Made by a program: the position numbers and the translations under genes. Under the pieces are notes generated by a model. That model was given only the letters and a program-made list of their open reading frames with translations, did not search any database and was not told the origin of the DNA. From Hymenobacter sp. BT559 (GTDB lineage Bacteria > Bacteroidota > Bacteroidia > Cytophagales > Hymenobacteraceae), in the NCBI RefSeq assembly GCF_016427535.1, contig NZ_JAELXV010000002.1:744001-808000 (forward strand): a stretch of 64,000 nucleotides of DNA. Direction: 5' to 3'. This document shows positions 24,912-34,408 of the stretch, in pieces. Numbering within the stretch: position 1 is the stretch's first letter; the number at the start of each line of letters is the position of its first letter.

Positions 24912-26228
24912 CTAAGCTACCACGATGGTTTCGCCGTGCTGGCTGGTATCGAGGCCATGCGCCTCGTTTTCAGCATTTACCCGGATGGGCACAATCAGGT
25001 TCGTAATCTGATAAAGTATCCACGAGCCCCCAAAGGTAAAGACCCCCACGATAAGCAGCGTAAGCAGGTGGTAGCCCAGCAGCGCCGGCCCGCCGCCCGT
25101 AAACAAGCCGCCCTTTTGTGCAAACAGCGCCGTGGCCAGCATGCCCACGATGCCACCCACGCCGTGGCACGGAAATACATCGAGGGTATCGTCGAGGGTT
25201 GTGCGGTTTTTGAGGATAACGGCCCCAAAGCTCACCCCCGATGCCAGGATGCCAATAGCCAGCGCTGGCCCGTAGCTCACGTAGCCCGCCGCCGGCGTAA
25301 TAGCCACCAGCCCCACCACAGCCCCAATGGCCGTGCCCATGGCCGAGGGCCGGTGCCCCCGGGCCGACTCTAGTAGCATCCAGGTGAGCATAGCTGCCGC
25401 CGAGGCGAGGTGCGTGGTGAAGAAAGCCTGCACCGCCGTGGTATTAGCCCCAAAAGCCGAGCCTGCGTTGAAGCCAAACCAGCCAAACCACAGTAGGCCG
25501 GTGCCTAAGATAACAAAAGGCACATTTACAGGCACGTGGGCGTGGCCATCGAGGTGCACTCGGCGCCGGCCAATGGAGATGGCCCCCGCCAGCGCCGCAA
25601 AACCCGCTGAGATGTGCACTACCGTGCCGCCCGCAAAGTCGAGCACGCCCCATTTGGCCAGGAAGCCGTCGGGGTGCCAGGCCCAATGCGCCAGCGGGCA
25701 GTAGATGAGGATGCTAAACAAGCACATGAAAATGAGGTAGCCCCAAAACCGGATGCGCTCGGCAAAGCCGCCACTGATGAGCGCCGGCGTGATAATAGCA
25801 AACTTGAGCTGAAATGCGGCAAACAGCACGAGTGGCATGGCCGCGCCCAGGCGCGGGTGCGGCGCCGTGCCCACGTTGTTGAACATGAAGAACGTGCGTG
25901 GGTCACCAATCACGCCCCCAATATCATCGCCGAAGGCTAGCGAGAAGCCTACCACATACCACAGCACCGAAATGATACCTAGGGCAATAAAGCTCTGCAA
26001 CATGGTCGAGATAACGTTGCGCCGACTCACCATGCCCCCATAAAAAAACGCCAGTCCCGGCGTCATAAAAAGTACCAGGCCCGAGGCCGTAAGCATCCAG
26101 GCAATATCAGCTGGTTGGAAGGCATTAGGCGCTGCCTCGGGGTGGTGGTGAGGCAAAAAAGCGGCGGCTGCGGCCAGTGCCAGTAGTAAGACTAATGATA
26201 AACGAGCTAACAGTACTTTGCGCGGCAT
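24912..26228 (-). CDS. amt: Ammonium transporter (Amt/Rh channel)
   Basis: A 438-residue ammonium channel. The start ATG 26228 gives a signal-peptide-like first helix, then 11 transmembrane helices. Signatures: MLTASGLVLFMTPGLAFFYGG, the first pore His in DFAGGTVVHISAGFAAL and the second in FPCHGVGGIVGMLATAL, with the Phe gate region ARGHRPSAMG nearby. The C-terminal tail (NAENEAHGLDTSQHGE) is the segment that contacts PII proteins in other bacteria, but no glnK gene is adjacent here. A TATCTTCG -7-like element lies at 26258-26265. Confidence 0.95.
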   Translation of the reverse strand: MPRKVLLARLSLVLLLALAAAAAFLPHHHPEAAPNAFQPADIAWMLTASGLVLFMTPGLAFFYGGMVSRRNVISTMLQSFIALGIISVLWYVVGFSLAFGDDIGGVIGDPRTFFMFNNVGTAPHPRLGAAMPLVLFAAFQLKFAIITPALISGGFAERIRFWGYLIFMCLFSILIYCPLAHWAWHPDGFLAKWGVLDFAGGTVVHISAGFAALAGAISIGRRRVHLDGHAHVPVNVPFVILGTGLLWFGWFGFNAGSAFGANTTAVQAFFTTHLASAAAMLTWMLLESARGHRPSAMGTAIGAVVGLVAITPAAGYVSYGPALAIGILASGVSFGAVILKNRTTLDDTLDVFPCHGVGGIVGMLATALFAQKGGLFTGGGPALLGYHLLTLLIVGVFTFGGSWILYQITNLIVPIRVNAENEAHGLDTSQHGETIVVA

Positions 26229-26465
26229 AAATGCAGGTTTTATCAAAATGACCTGCGCGAAGATAGGGGATGTCTCTATTTTTACACGTAATTATCTAAA
26301 ATAAGCCTGTTTTATGAATGGTAGTGCCGCGTATTAAGTAGTTAATGGTTGCCCTAGGTGTTATTTTAAGAGGAGCTTAGATAAAAATGTCAGCAACCCA
26401 ACGTAATACTTTAAGGTACTAGCAGACACAGCGCATTTTTCTCACCAAACCGCTGTGCTACAGCA

Positions 26466-26702
26466 ATGACTCATAAAACAAAATGGTTGGTACTGGCTCC
26501 GACGGGGCTGTTGGTAGTGGGAGCTGGCGCGTGCCTCATTACGTGGGCCGGCGGCCTGAAGGAAAAAGGAGCTCCTACTAAGAAATGGGTGAGTGCAGGC
26601 ACGCTTGCCCTCGTTGTTTTCAATGCGGGCCTGAGCTTGTTTGGCAATGGCGTAAGCGAAAGCGTGCTATACCAGCTAAAGGAGAAACCTGCGGCGCAGT
26701 AG
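26466..26702 (+). CDS. Small two-helix membrane protein, unknown
   Basis: A 78-residue protein with two hydrophobic segments (WLVLAPTGLLVVGAGACLI and AGTLALVVFNAGLSLFGNGV) linked by a Lys-rich loop (GGLKEKGAPTKKWVS), consistent with a hairpin in the inner membrane. It follows a 240-base non-coding gap and ends at a bidirectional terminator. No family is recognised. Similar small proteins are frequent in the group. Confidence 0.5.
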   Translation: MTHKTKWLVLAPTGLLVVGAGACLITWAGGLKEKGAPTKKWVSAGTLALVVFNAGLSLFGNGVSESVLYQLKEKPAAQ

Positions 26703-26797
26703 ACGGGCTTTTGCTTTCTAGGTGGTCTCGGCTCCGTGCGAAGAAATGCCTCAACTACACAAGTTGAGCTTGTGAGATAAGCGTAGTCTAACCCCAC

Positions 26798-26831
26798 AAA
26801 AAAAGCCCCGGCGCAGGCCGGGGCTTTTTTT
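26798..26831. terminator. Bidirectional terminator
   Basis: A long perfect stem (aaaaaaagccccggc / gccggggctttttt) with a short loop between two convergent small genes. Confidence 0.85.
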
Positions 26832-26851
26832 GTTAGGCTATTAGCGAGAAC

Positions 26852-27157
26852 CTATTCGGTTTTGGCTTCCATTTTCTCGGTGCCCTCTACAGTCTTATTG
26901 CCTACTTTTTGAGTAGTGCGCTTCACTGCACGGGTACCTTTTTTAGCACCTTTCTTAATGCCACGGCCAGCCTTTTTGGCTACGTTGCCAGCAGCGTCGG
27001 CCGTGTTTTCAAGGGCTTGACCTACGTTGGTTTTGCCGGTTTTAGTAACAACTTTTTTCGTGCCGTTGTCGCGCACCTTTACTTCCGTTTCGGGAGTTTG
27101 GGCAAACGAGGCAGTGGTGAAAGCACAGGCGGCGAGGAGCAGAATTGCGTTTTTCAT
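26852..27157 (-). CDS. Small secreted Lys-rich basic protein
   Basis: A 101-residue product with a signal peptide (MKNAILLLAACAFTTASFAQ). The mature part is strongly basic and repetitive (NVAKKAGRGIKKGAKKGTRA) with Thr/Lys-rich flanks, which suggests an extended or helical cationic protein in the periplasm or outside the cell. No known domain. Start is ATG 27157. It shares the terminator at 26798-26831. Confidence 0.55.
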   Translation of the reverse strand: MKNAILLLAACAFTTASFAQTPETEVKVRDNGTKKVVTKTGKTNVGQALENTADAAGNVAKKAGRGIKKGAKKGTRAVKRTTQKVGNKTVEGTEKMEAKTE

Positions 27158-27288
27158 GGTTGAGGGGGAGGTAGAATTGTAGTTCTTGGGCCTTTTACGC
27201 GGCCCTTTACCTAGGGTTGTCCAGGGCTAACAGATGAGGTTAAACCTATTTAATCTAGGAATACTCAAAGCTCATGCCAAACCTCTTC

Positions 27289-28512
27289 TTAGCCCGGCAG
27301 CAGCAGCGAGCTATCGCCGTAGCTCAGGAAACGGTAGCCGTGCGCCAGGGCGTGGTCGTACACCGCGCGCCAGCCAGGACCTAGCAAAGCGCTCACTAGC
27401 AGCAGCAACGTGCTTTCGGGTTGGTGAAAATTGGTAATCAGCCCCTGCACCAGCCGAAACTGGTAGCCCGGCGCAATAAGCAGCCGCGTGCTGGCCTCTA
27501 ATGTATCGGAGCCCTGCTGCTCTAGATAATCTAGCAACGCTTGCAGGGCCTGCTCGGGTGCTACATCCGGAGCATCTTCATAGGGCTGCCACTGCGCCAC
27601 GGCCAGCGCAGGCGGGTTGGGCTGCCGCACTAGGCCGGCCCCGAGCCAGTATAGACTTTCGAGGGTGCGCAGGCTGGTAGTGCCCACCGCAATAACTGGG
27701 TGGGGCCGGTGCGCCAGCAGCTGTCGCAGCAGGCTGGCCTGCACAATAATAGGCTCGGCGTGCATGGGGTGGTCGGCCATGGTCTCGGCCTTCACGGGTT
27801 GAAACGTGCCGGCGCCTACGTGCAGCGTTACTTGGCCTAGGGCCGTGCCGCGCTGGGTTAGCTCCTGCAGTAGCTCGGGGGTGAAATGCAGGCCAGCCGT
27901 GGGGGCAGCCACAGCGCCCTCGTGGGCGGCGTACACGGTTTGGTAGCGCACGGCATCGGTGGCGGTGTCGGGGCGGTGCAGGTAGGGCGGCAGCGGCAAG
28001 TGGCCAGCCGCGCGCAGCACCTCGGCAAAAGGCAAGGAGGCTGGCTCCCAGCGAAAATCAATGAGGCTTTCACCACTTTCTTCTACGGCCTGGCGCTCGG
28101 CCCACAGCGTGGCGGGCTGGCCAGCAAACGAAAACTCCAGCGTAACGGGACCGTCCTTCCAGCGGCGGCCATTACCCACGAGGCAGCGCCACGTGGCGGC
28201 GCCCGTTTGCTGCAGGGCCGGCTCAAGGGCGCGGTGCGGCGCTACGGGTTCGAGGCAAAATAGCTCGACCGCGCCGCCTGTGGGGCGCTTGGCCAGCAGC
28301 CGGGCCCGCACCACCTGGGTGTCGTTGAAGATGAGCAGCGTATGGGGTGGCAGCTCGCCGGGGAGGTCGCGAAAGGTTTTGTCGGTGATGGTGCCCGCCC
28401 GGCTCACCAGCAGGCGGCTGGCGGCGCGGTCGGGCAGCGGCTCGGGCGCGATGCGGGCCGCGGGCAGGTCATAGTGAAAATCATGAATGCGGAGCTGCTG
28501 CGGGGAAAGCAT
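27289..28512 (-). CDS. queA: S-adenosylmethionine:tRNA ribosyltransferase-isomerase
   Basis: QueA transfers and rearranges ribose from SAM onto preQ1 at tRNA position 34, making epoxyqueuosine. The product has 407 residues. Signatures: FHYDLPAARIAPEPLPDRAASRLL at the start (ATG 28512), NDTQVVRARL, the active region YQTVYAAHEGAVAAPTAGLHF, HVGAGTFQPV and the end motif TNFHQPESTLLLLVSALLG. The partner enzyme tgt is at 35.7 kb in this window. An earlier frame to 28563 lies within the divergent intergenic region and is rejected. Confidence 0.96.
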   Translation of the reverse strand: MLSPQQLRIHDFHYDLPAARIAPEPLPDRAASRLLVSRAGTITDKTFRDLPGELPPHTLLIFNDTQVVRARLLAKRPTGGAVELFCLEPVAPHRALEPALQQTGAATWRCLVGNGRRWKDGPVTLEFSFAGQPATLWAERQAVEESGESLIDFRWEPASLPFAEVLRAAGHLPLPPYLHRPDTATDAVRYQTVYAAHEGAVAAPTAGLHFTPELLQELTQRGTALGQVTLHVGAGTFQPVKAETMADHPMHAEPIIVQASLLRQLLAHRPHPVIAVGTTSLRTLESLYWLGAGLVRQPNPPALAVAQWQPYEDAPDVAPEQALQALLDYLEQQGSDTLEASTRLLIAPGYQFRLVQGLITNFHQPESTLLLLVSALLGPGWRAVYDHALAHGYRFLSYGDSSLLLPG

Positions 28513-28635
28513 AGAAAGAGTAAGGGAAGAATAGAAAATGAGTACAAAGGTCGGGCGGCGCACGACGCTTTACGGCGTGTGGGGGCCGATGTCAGCAACT
28601 TCGGGTCTTACTTGCGACTTCATCCGGTGCCCATT

Positions 28636-30648
28636 ATGCGTTCGTTTTGCCTTTTTCTACTTGGTTTGCCGTTGCTTGCCCAGGCAGTGGCCCCGCCCGC
28701 CCACCCCTATGCCGACGCCACCCGCCGGCGCATTGCCACTGCCCAGGACGAGCGCAGAACGACTGAGCTGCTGCCTTTTCTCACCGATAAAAACCCCACT
28801 TACCGCGGCGCTGCGGCAGAGGCCCTAGGGTCGGTGCAAGACCCGAAGGCGGTGCCCGCGCTGTTGCCGCTGCTGCGTGATGCCGCGCCCACCGTGCGCC
28901 GTGCCGCTGCCTACGCCCTCGGCCAAACCGGCGACAGCACCGCCGTGCCCGCCCTAGGTCAGCGCCTAGCCCAGCCTGAGCCTAATGCCCTTGCCCGCCG
29001 CGCTACCTACGAGGCTTTGGGACGCTGCGTGACCAAGCACTCGGTCAGTCAGTTGTGGATCATCAAGGTGCCCGGCACGGATAGTGCTGCCGCGCCCGGT
29101 CGTGCCTGGGGCTTGTATCGGGCCGCCCTGCGCGGCTTGGCCCCGGCTGAGGCGGTGAGCCAAGCTACCAAGCTTCTAGGTCAGAAAAACCAAGTGCTGG
29201 CGGCCCGTACGGGTGCTTCGGCAGCGCTCACGCGTATGCGAGGCCAAGACTCTACACTAGTGCGAGTGGCGCTGCCGACGCTGCTGAAAGGATTGAGTTC
29301 GGACCCGAATTATTTCGTGCGTGCCAACTGTGCCACGGCTCTAGGTAGGGTGGCGCGGCCGGTAGCGTATGCAGCCTTAGCGAAAGCGTCCACCACCGAT
29401 GCCGACCACCGGGTACGCATTGCGGCACTGCGGGCATTGCCCGTAGCTAATAGCTCCTTGGTAGGCAATAGCCTTACTCCCTTGGTTGTAATGCGACAGG
29501 CTTTGCGGCGGCCTTTGGCACAGGAGAGCCTGACTGGTGCAGAAGGGATGCTAAAAGTGCCTTTCGATACAGTCAAAGCGGGGGCTGATTATCTATCTTA
29601 TTTAGTAGGTGTTCGTCACTTCCGCGCCCGCGCCACGTTGCTGCAAGCTGTTCTTCGACACGTGCCCGCCACTCAGCGCCCAGTCATCGCCGACACCATT
29701 CGCCGCCGCTACGAGCGCACGCCCAACCAATACGAAAAAGCGGCCCTTCTTACAGCCCTAGGGGAGGACCCGGCGCAGTTTGACTTCGTAGCGAAGGAGG
29801 CAGCCTTGACTACTGGCCCGCCCGTAGTGCCCGGCACTGCCCTAGGTACCCTGGTAGCAATGCGCGCCAATAAAAGATTCCCTACTACTCGCCAAGCCGA
29901 TTTTACGGCGGCGCTACGGCGGGCGCTGGCCGGTGGCGACGAGGCACAACTCAGTACCGCCGCCGAGGCAATGGCCGACCCCAAGCTGGTGCCCGCGCCC
30001 CAGCCCGAAGATGTGGCTGCTCTGCGCCAAGCCCGTGATAAACTAACGCTGCCTCGCGAAATAGAGCCTTGGATAGCACTGCAGCAAGCTCTAGATAAGC
30101 TTGAAAAAGTGGCAACTCCCACGCCAATTCCGCGGGGCACGGCCGGGCAGCATCCCATCGATTGGGCTGTGGTGCAAAGCGTGCCGGTGGGCCAGCGTGT
30201 GCGCCTGATTACTACGCAGGGCCCCATTGAGCTGGAACTGAAAGTAGTGGAGTCGCCGGGCGCGGTGGCCAGCTTCGTGAGCTTGGTGCGGCAGCACTTC
30301 TACGACGGGCTGTATTTCCACCGGGTGGTGCCCAACTTCATGGTGCAGGGCGGCGACCCGCGCGGCGATGGCTCGGGCAGCACGCCCTACACCCTGCGCT
30401 CGGAGCTGGCCCAGCTCACCTACGGGGCGGGCGCCGTGGGACTGGCCTCGGCTGGCAAAGACACAGAAAGCTGCCAGTTCTTCGTTACCCACCTACCTAC
30501 CCCGCACCTCGATGGCCGCTACCCGATTTTTGCCCAGGTAGTGCGTGGCCTCGACGTGGTGCAGCGCCTCGACATCGGCGACCGCATCACCACTATCGCG
30601 CTGCTGCCCGCTGGGGCATCGGCGACTGCTCTTCCTTCTAAGAAATGA
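28636..30648 (+). CDS. HEAT-repeat protein fused to a cyclophilin-type peptidyl-prolyl isomerase, exported
   Basis: A 670-residue protein starting at ATG 28636 with a signal peptide (MRSFCLFLLGLPLLAQAV). Residues about 40-490 are HEAT-like helical repeats (GAAAEALGSVQDPKAVPALL, PTVRRAAAYALGQTGDSTAV and further units) forming a scaffold. The last 170 residues are a cyclophilin PPIase (VASFVSLVRQHFYDGLYFHR, PNFMVQGGDPRGDGSGSTPY, SCQFFVTHLPTPHLDGRYP) with the catalytic Arg in YFHRVV and FMVQGGDP intact. It may fold envelope proteins with the repeats binding clients. Its stop overlaps the next start as ATGA. Confidence 0.85.
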   Translation: MRSFCLFLLGLPLLAQAVAPPAHPYADATRRRIATAQDERRTTELLPFLTDKNPTYRGAAAEALGSVQDPKAVPALLPLLRDAAPTVRRAAAYALGQTGDSTAVPALGQRLAQPEPNALARRATYEALGRCVTKHSVSQLWIIKVPGTDSAAAPGRAWGLYRAALRGLAPAEAVSQATKLLGQKNQVLAARTGASAALTRMRGQDSTLVRVALPTLLKGLSSDPNYFVRANCATALGRVARPVAYAALAKASTTDADHRVRIAALRALPVANSSLVGNSLTPLVVMRQALRRPLAQESLTGAEGMLKVPFDTVKAGADYLSYLVGVRHFRARATLLQAVLRHVPATQRPVIADTIRRRYERTPNQYEKAALLTALGEDPAQFDFVAKEAALTTGPPVVPGTALGTLVAMRANKRFPTTRQADFTAALRRALAGGDEAQLSTAAEAMADPKLVPAPQPEDVAALRQARDKLTLPREIEPWIALQQALDKLEKVATPTPIPRGTAGQHPIDWAVVQSVPVGQRVRLITTQGPIELELKVVESPGAVASFVSLVRQHFYDGLYFHRVVPNFMVQGGDPRGDGSGSTPYTLRSELAQLTYGAGAVGLASAGKDTESCQFFVTHLPTPHLDGRYPIFAQVVRGLDVVQRLDIGDRITTIALLPAGASATALPSKK

Positions 30649-32081
30649 AAAAAACTTGGCTGCTGGCCGTGCTCGTGCTGGCCGTATTAACCGACCTCGT
30701 GCTCACGTATGTGCAGTATAGCAACTTGATTCTTGATGGGGACCTAGCCGCTATTGTGGTGCCGCGCGCCGACTATGCGCCGGTGCTGCACGACCCTTTT
30801 GGCTGGTCGATGCTAACTACTGGTGGCTGGTACTCGGCACCCAATCGGTTTTTCTCGCACATCACGCTGCGCGAGTATTGCCTGCGCGCGCCGCTCTTGC
30901 TGCAGGCTTTTACTACTCCTATCAACAGCGTGTACATGGCCTTGGCTCTGTGCAGCGTGAGCGTGCAGGCGCTGCTGCTTTATGTGCTAGGGTGGTACGC
31001 CACTGGTAGTCGGCGCCTAAGCAACTGGCGCTTGTGGCTGGCAATGGCCCTAATGACACCTTTCTTTCAAACGACGGGCTACAATGGGCAGATGTCGATA
31101 GTAGATACATCCTTTACCTACACCTTCTTCTACGCCCTGCCGCTGCTGGTGCTGCTGGTGCTGCTGTGGCCGCTATACCGGGCGGCCGGCCAGCGGCAGC
31201 CCTTGCGCGTGGGGGGCGTGCAGCTAGTAGCTATGCTGCTGCTAATAGTAGTGTTAGCCTTTAGCGGGCCTATCATTGCGGGGGTGGTGCTGGTGCTACT
31301 GCTGGGCGTAGGCCTGCATGCAGTCCGCCAGCGCTGGCCGCAGCCTGCGGCCTATTGGCTCAAGAACCTGCCCGGCCAGGCCGGGCTGCTGTGGGGTTGG
31401 CTAGGTGCGCTGTGTCTCTACTCGCTCTACATTGGCCGGCACAATACCGAGAACCTAATGGCTACGCTGCCGCTAGGGCAGCGCTACCAGCTGGTGCCCC
31501 TAGGCATTTGGGACGAGCTCACGAGCAAGCTAGGGCTGCCGCTGTTGGTACTGGGCTGTCTGGCCAATGTGCAGCTCATTCGCCGCCAGCTGCCGCCTAC
31601 AGCCGAGGGGCAGCGCATTGTGCAGGTGCTGCGCTACCTAGGGTGGTTTGCGTTGGTTTACATTGCCTTGCTGCCGCTGGGCGGCTACCGCGACTACCGG
31701 CCGCTCATTCTGCGGCACGACTCTATTGTGCCTATTACGCTAGGGTTGGTTGGCTTCTATGCGCTCTCTAGCTGCTACTTGCTACAGCAGTTGCGCGGCA
31801 AGTCGGTACGGTGGTATGCCGCCGCCGTGGTACTGGTAGCGTTCATTTTTACGAACGCTGACCGCCGGCTCATCCCTAATAACAACAACAGCCGCGAGCG
31901 CCAGGCGCTGGCCCTGCTTTCCCAGGCGGGCAGCGCGCCGGTCGTGCGCTTACCCCAGGAGTGTACCGTTATGTCGTGGTCGCCTATTGTCCGGCCCTAC
32001 GAGTCGCTCACCAATGCCGAGTTGCTCAAGCACTGGGGTATTACCAAAGGCCACACTATGTATTACTACCCAGCGCAATGA
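30645..32081 (+). CDS. Polytopic membrane protein of unknown function
   Basis: A 478-residue protein with about ten hydrophobic helices (WLLAVLVLAVLTDLVLTYV, YALPLLVLLVLLWPLY, LVAMLLLIVVLAFSGPIIAG, and others). The loop after the first helix (GWYSAPNRFFSHITLREYCL) and the soluble tail are polar. The layout resembles glycosyltransferase-like membrane proteins of the GT-C type, but no acidic motif in the first loop clearly supports that, so I leave the function open. It starts within the ATGA overlap with the HEAT-cyclophilin gene, so the two are translationally coupled. Confidence 0.6.
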   Translation: MKKTWLLAVLVLAVLTDLVLTYVQYSNLILDGDLAAIVVPRADYAPVLHDPFGWSMLTTGGWYSAPNRFFSHITLREYCLRAPLLLQAFTTPINSVYMALALCSVSVQALLLYVLGWYATGSRRLSNWRLWLAMALMTPFFQTTGYNGQMSIVDTSFTYTFFYALPLLVLLVLLWPLYRAAGQRQPLRVGGVQLVAMLLLIVVLAFSGPIIAGVVLVLLLGVGLHAVRQRWPQPAAYWLKNLPGQAGLLWGWLGALCLYSLYIGRHNTENLMATLPLGQRYQLVPLGIWDELTSKLGLPLLVLGCLANVQLIRRQLPPTAEGQRIVQVLRYLGWFALVYIALLPLGGYRDYRPLILRHDSIVPITLGLVGFYALSSCYLLQQLRGKSVRWYAAAVVLVAFIFTNADRRLIPNNNNSRERQALALLSQAGSAPVVRLPQECTVMSWSPIVRPYESLTNAELLKHWGITKGHTMYYYPAQ

Positions 32082-32115
32082 GCAAAGCCTAGGAAACATA
32101 AGGTGCTAGAAACAA

Positions 32116-33006
32116 GTGAGTAATGCACTTGCGCTTAACCCGATGGGGCCGCTAGCCGTTGCTACTAGCCTTTCGCTTACTGTTGTCGCTATGCCTGCCC
32201 TTTCCCTTCTCGCCCTGCACCAAGTTGGTTTTTACCTAGAGCGCTTGCAAGACCTCGCGGTGCTCTACGTGCCCAAGCTGCTCTCGGCCATCGTGATGCT
32301 GATAGTAGGCTGGTGGCTTATCGGCTGGGGCAGCCGCCTGGTGGCTGCCGCCACGGCGCGGCTCGATGTGTCGCTCAGCTCGTTTCTCACCAGCATGTTC
32401 AGCATCGCCCTCAAGGTGTTGCTGCTCATGTCGGCGGCGGGCATGGTGGGCTTCGAAACCACGTCGTTTGTAGCCATTGTGGGGGCCGCAGGCTTGGCCG
32501 TAGGTTTGGCGCTGCAAGGCACGCTGGCCAACTTCGCGGGTGGGGTATTGATTCTGATATTCAAGCCCTTCACCGTCGGCGACGTTATTGAGAGCCAGGG
32601 CCGCACCGGCACGGTGCAGGCCATCCAGATTTTCAATACCATCCTGCTCACGCCCCAGGGCGATACGGCCATTTTGCCCAACGGCGCCACCTCCAACGGC
32701 GTTATCGTCAACAAAGCCCACCCGCAGCGAACACTAGTCGATATCCAATTGGAGCTAGACAGCAGCACAGACTTCGACGCCCTGCGCCAGCAGGTGCTGC
32801 CCCTGCTGGGCCACGACAATGAGGTGCCCGATGCCCCCGCCCCGCAGGTGGTGCTCGTTGCCCTCAAACCCGGCGCCACCATGACGGTAGCCTTCCGCGC
32901 CTACGCGCAGCCCGGCCAGGAAGAAAACCTGCGCAACCACCTCATGGAGCGCTTGCAGCAGTGGTTTGCGCAGAAGCCCTTGGCCGATACCGCGCCCGGC
33001 AAGTAG
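32116..33006 (+). CDS. Small-conductance mechanosensitive channel (MscS family)
   Basis: About 296 residues. The pore helix has the Gly/Ala pattern of MscS (FVAIVGAAGLAVGLALQGTL), followed by ANFAGGVLILIFKPFTVGDVI and the beta domain with VQAIQIFNTILLTPQGDTAILPNG. A C-terminal alpha/beta vestibule completes the short MscS form. It releases solutes on hypo-osmotic shock. The start is uncertain: GTG 32116 gives the longest product, while ATG 32143 or 32191 are possible. Converges on rsmG. Confidence 0.93.
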   Translation: MSNALALNPMGPLAVATSLSLTVVAMPALSLLALHQVGFYLERLQDLAVLYVPKLLSAIVMLIVGWWLIGWGSRLVAAATARLDVSLSSFLTSMFSIALKVLLLMSAAGMVGFETTSFVAIVGAAGLAVGLALQGTLANFAGGVLILIFKPFTVGDVIESQGRTGTVQAIQIFNTILLTPQGDTAILPNGATSNGVIVNKAHPQRTLVDIQLELDSSTDFDALRQQVLPLLGHDNEVPDAPAPQVVLVALKPGATMTVAFRAYAQPGQEENLRNHLMERLQQWFAQKPLADTAPGK

Positions 33007-33018
33007 ACCTAGGCGGTG

Positions 33019-33633
33019 CTACACCGGCACCACTACCACCTTCTTAGTATCGAAAAATTCCTCCTCGTAAAAATCCTTCAGGTCGATAACCTGCGCTACG
33101 AGGCCGCTTTCGGCGATTTCCTCCCCTAGGTCGCCCCCTTTGAGGTAGTACAGCCCCGCGCCCGCGGCCGGGTGCTTTTTATAGCTGTGCATAATCCAGG
33201 GGTGAAACGCGGCCAGGCGAGCCACGGCCCGGCTCACCACAAAGTCGAACTTCTCGGATACTTGCTCGGCGCGGGTTTGGGTGGCCGTGACATTGGCGAG
33301 GCCCAGCGCGCCGGCCATAAACTGTACGGCCTTAATCTTTTTGCCGATGCTATCGACCAAGTGAAACTTCACCTCCGGGAACATGATGGCCAGCGGCAAA
33401 CCCGGTAGCCCGCCGCCCGTGCCCACGTCGAGCACCGCGCTGCCCGCTGGAAACTGCACCACCTTGGCAATGCCCAGCGAGTGCAGAATGTGGCGTTCCA
33501 CTAGGTTGTCGGTATCGGTGCGGGCCACGAGGTTTATCTGCGCATTCCAGGCTTTAAACTCCTTTTCGAGCTCTGCAAACTGCTGGCGCTGCTGCGGCGT
33601 GAGCTGTGGAAAATATTTAGTGAGTAGGGACAT
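33019..33633 (-). CDS. rsmG: 16S rRNA (guanine527-N7)-methyltransferase
   Basis: A 204-residue Rossmann methyltransferase (GidB) that modifies G527 of 16S rRNA. The SAM-binding motif is VLDVGTGGGLPGLPLAIMFP. NLVARTDTDNLVERHILHSL precedes it, and HLVDSIGKKIKAVQF and DFVVSRAVARLAAF follow, all typical. Start ATG 33633. A hairpin repeat separates it from the sigma factor gene upstream. Confidence 0.95.
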   Translation of the reverse strand: MSLLTKYFPQLTPQQRQQFAELEKEFKAWNAQINLVARTDTDNLVERHILHSLGIAKVVQFPAGSAVLDVGTGGGLPGLPLAIMFPEVKFHLVDSIGKKIKAVQFMAGALGLANVTATQTRAEQVSEKFDFVVSRAVARLAAFHPWIMHSYKKHPAAGAGLYYLKGGDLGEEIAESGLVAQVIDLKDFYEEEFFDTKKVVVVPV

Positions 33634-33643
33634 AAAAAACGTG

Positions 33644-33756
33644 TGTCATTGCGAGAAGAAACGACGAAGCAACCTCTCCTTCGCGTCAACTAGCGTTCGC
33701 AAACGCCAGCGACATGCAAAGGAAAGGTTGCTTCGTGGTTCCTCCTCGCAATGACA
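33644..33756. repeat. Inverted repeat TGTCATTGCGAG family
   Basis: The arms at each end (tgtcattgcgag... / ...ctcgcaatgaca) enclose partly paired internal sequence with ACGAAGCAACC / GGTTGCTTCGT. The same outer motif occurs at 51577-51660. It fills the gap between the sigma gene and rsmG. Confidence 0.85.
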
Positions 33757-33784
33757 GGCAAGGAGAGTGGTAGGAGCTTAATAA

Positions 33785-34408
33785 TTAAATAAACTCTTTT
33801 TTGTCCTTCACCATGTCGAAGAGAAGCTCGCGGGCGCGGTGCAGCTGGGCTTTCACGGTGCCGAGGGGGGCTTTCAGCTCGGTGGCGATTTCCTCGTAGC
33901 TGAGCTCGTCGAAGTAGCGCAGGCTCACGAGGCGCTGGTACTTGTCGGGCAGGCGCGACACCACATGGCGCATGATTTCGATTTTCTGATTCTTAATCGT
34001 CGTGTCAGCCGGGTTGAGGTCGTTGTCGCGAAACTCCAGCTGAATCTCGTCGCCGTCGCCCATTTTCACGGCCGAGTCAATGCTCATCGTCTTGATTTTA
34101 TTCTTGCGAATAAAGTCGATGCAGTTGTTGGTGGCGATGCGAAACAGCCAAGTGCTAAACGCAAACTCGGGGTTAAACTTGTGCAGGTTACGGAAGGCCT
34201 TGGCGAAGGCCTCGATGGTGAGGTCCTCGGCGTCGTCGGGGTTGCGCACCATTTTGAGCACGACGTGAAACACCGGCTTTTTGTAAATCTGCATCAGCTC
34301 GGCATAGGCCTTTTCGTCGCCGTTGTCCACGGCGGCGCGGATGAGTTTGAAGTCATGCCGGGCTTTAGACGAAAACTGTTTCTGAATATCAGCGGGGTTT
34401 ACTTCCAT
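33785..34408 (-). CDS. ECF-type sigma-70 factor
   Basis: A 207-residue sigma factor starting at ATG 34408 (MEVNPADIQKQFSSKARHDF). Region 2 includes KMVRNPDDAEDLTIEAFAKA and FSTWLFRIATNNCIDFIRKN. Region 4 is SRLPDKYQRLVSLRYFDELS followed by the helix-turn-helix YEEIATELKAPLGTVKAQLHRAR. No anti-sigma gene is adjacent. The ATG overlaps the last ten bases of the glycosyltransferase gene, so its translation is probably coupled to that gene. Regulon unknown. Confidence 0.92.
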   Translation of the reverse strand: MEVNPADIQKQFSSKARHDFKLIRAAVDNGDEKAYAELMQIYKKPVFHVVLKMVRNPDDAEDLTIEAFAKAFRNLHKFNPEFAFSTWLFRIATNNCIDFIRKNKIKTMSIDSAVKMGDGDEIQLEFRDNDLNPADTTIKNQKIEIMRHVVSRLPDKYQRLVSLRYFDELSYEEIATELKAPLGTVKAQLHRARELLFDMVKDKKEFI

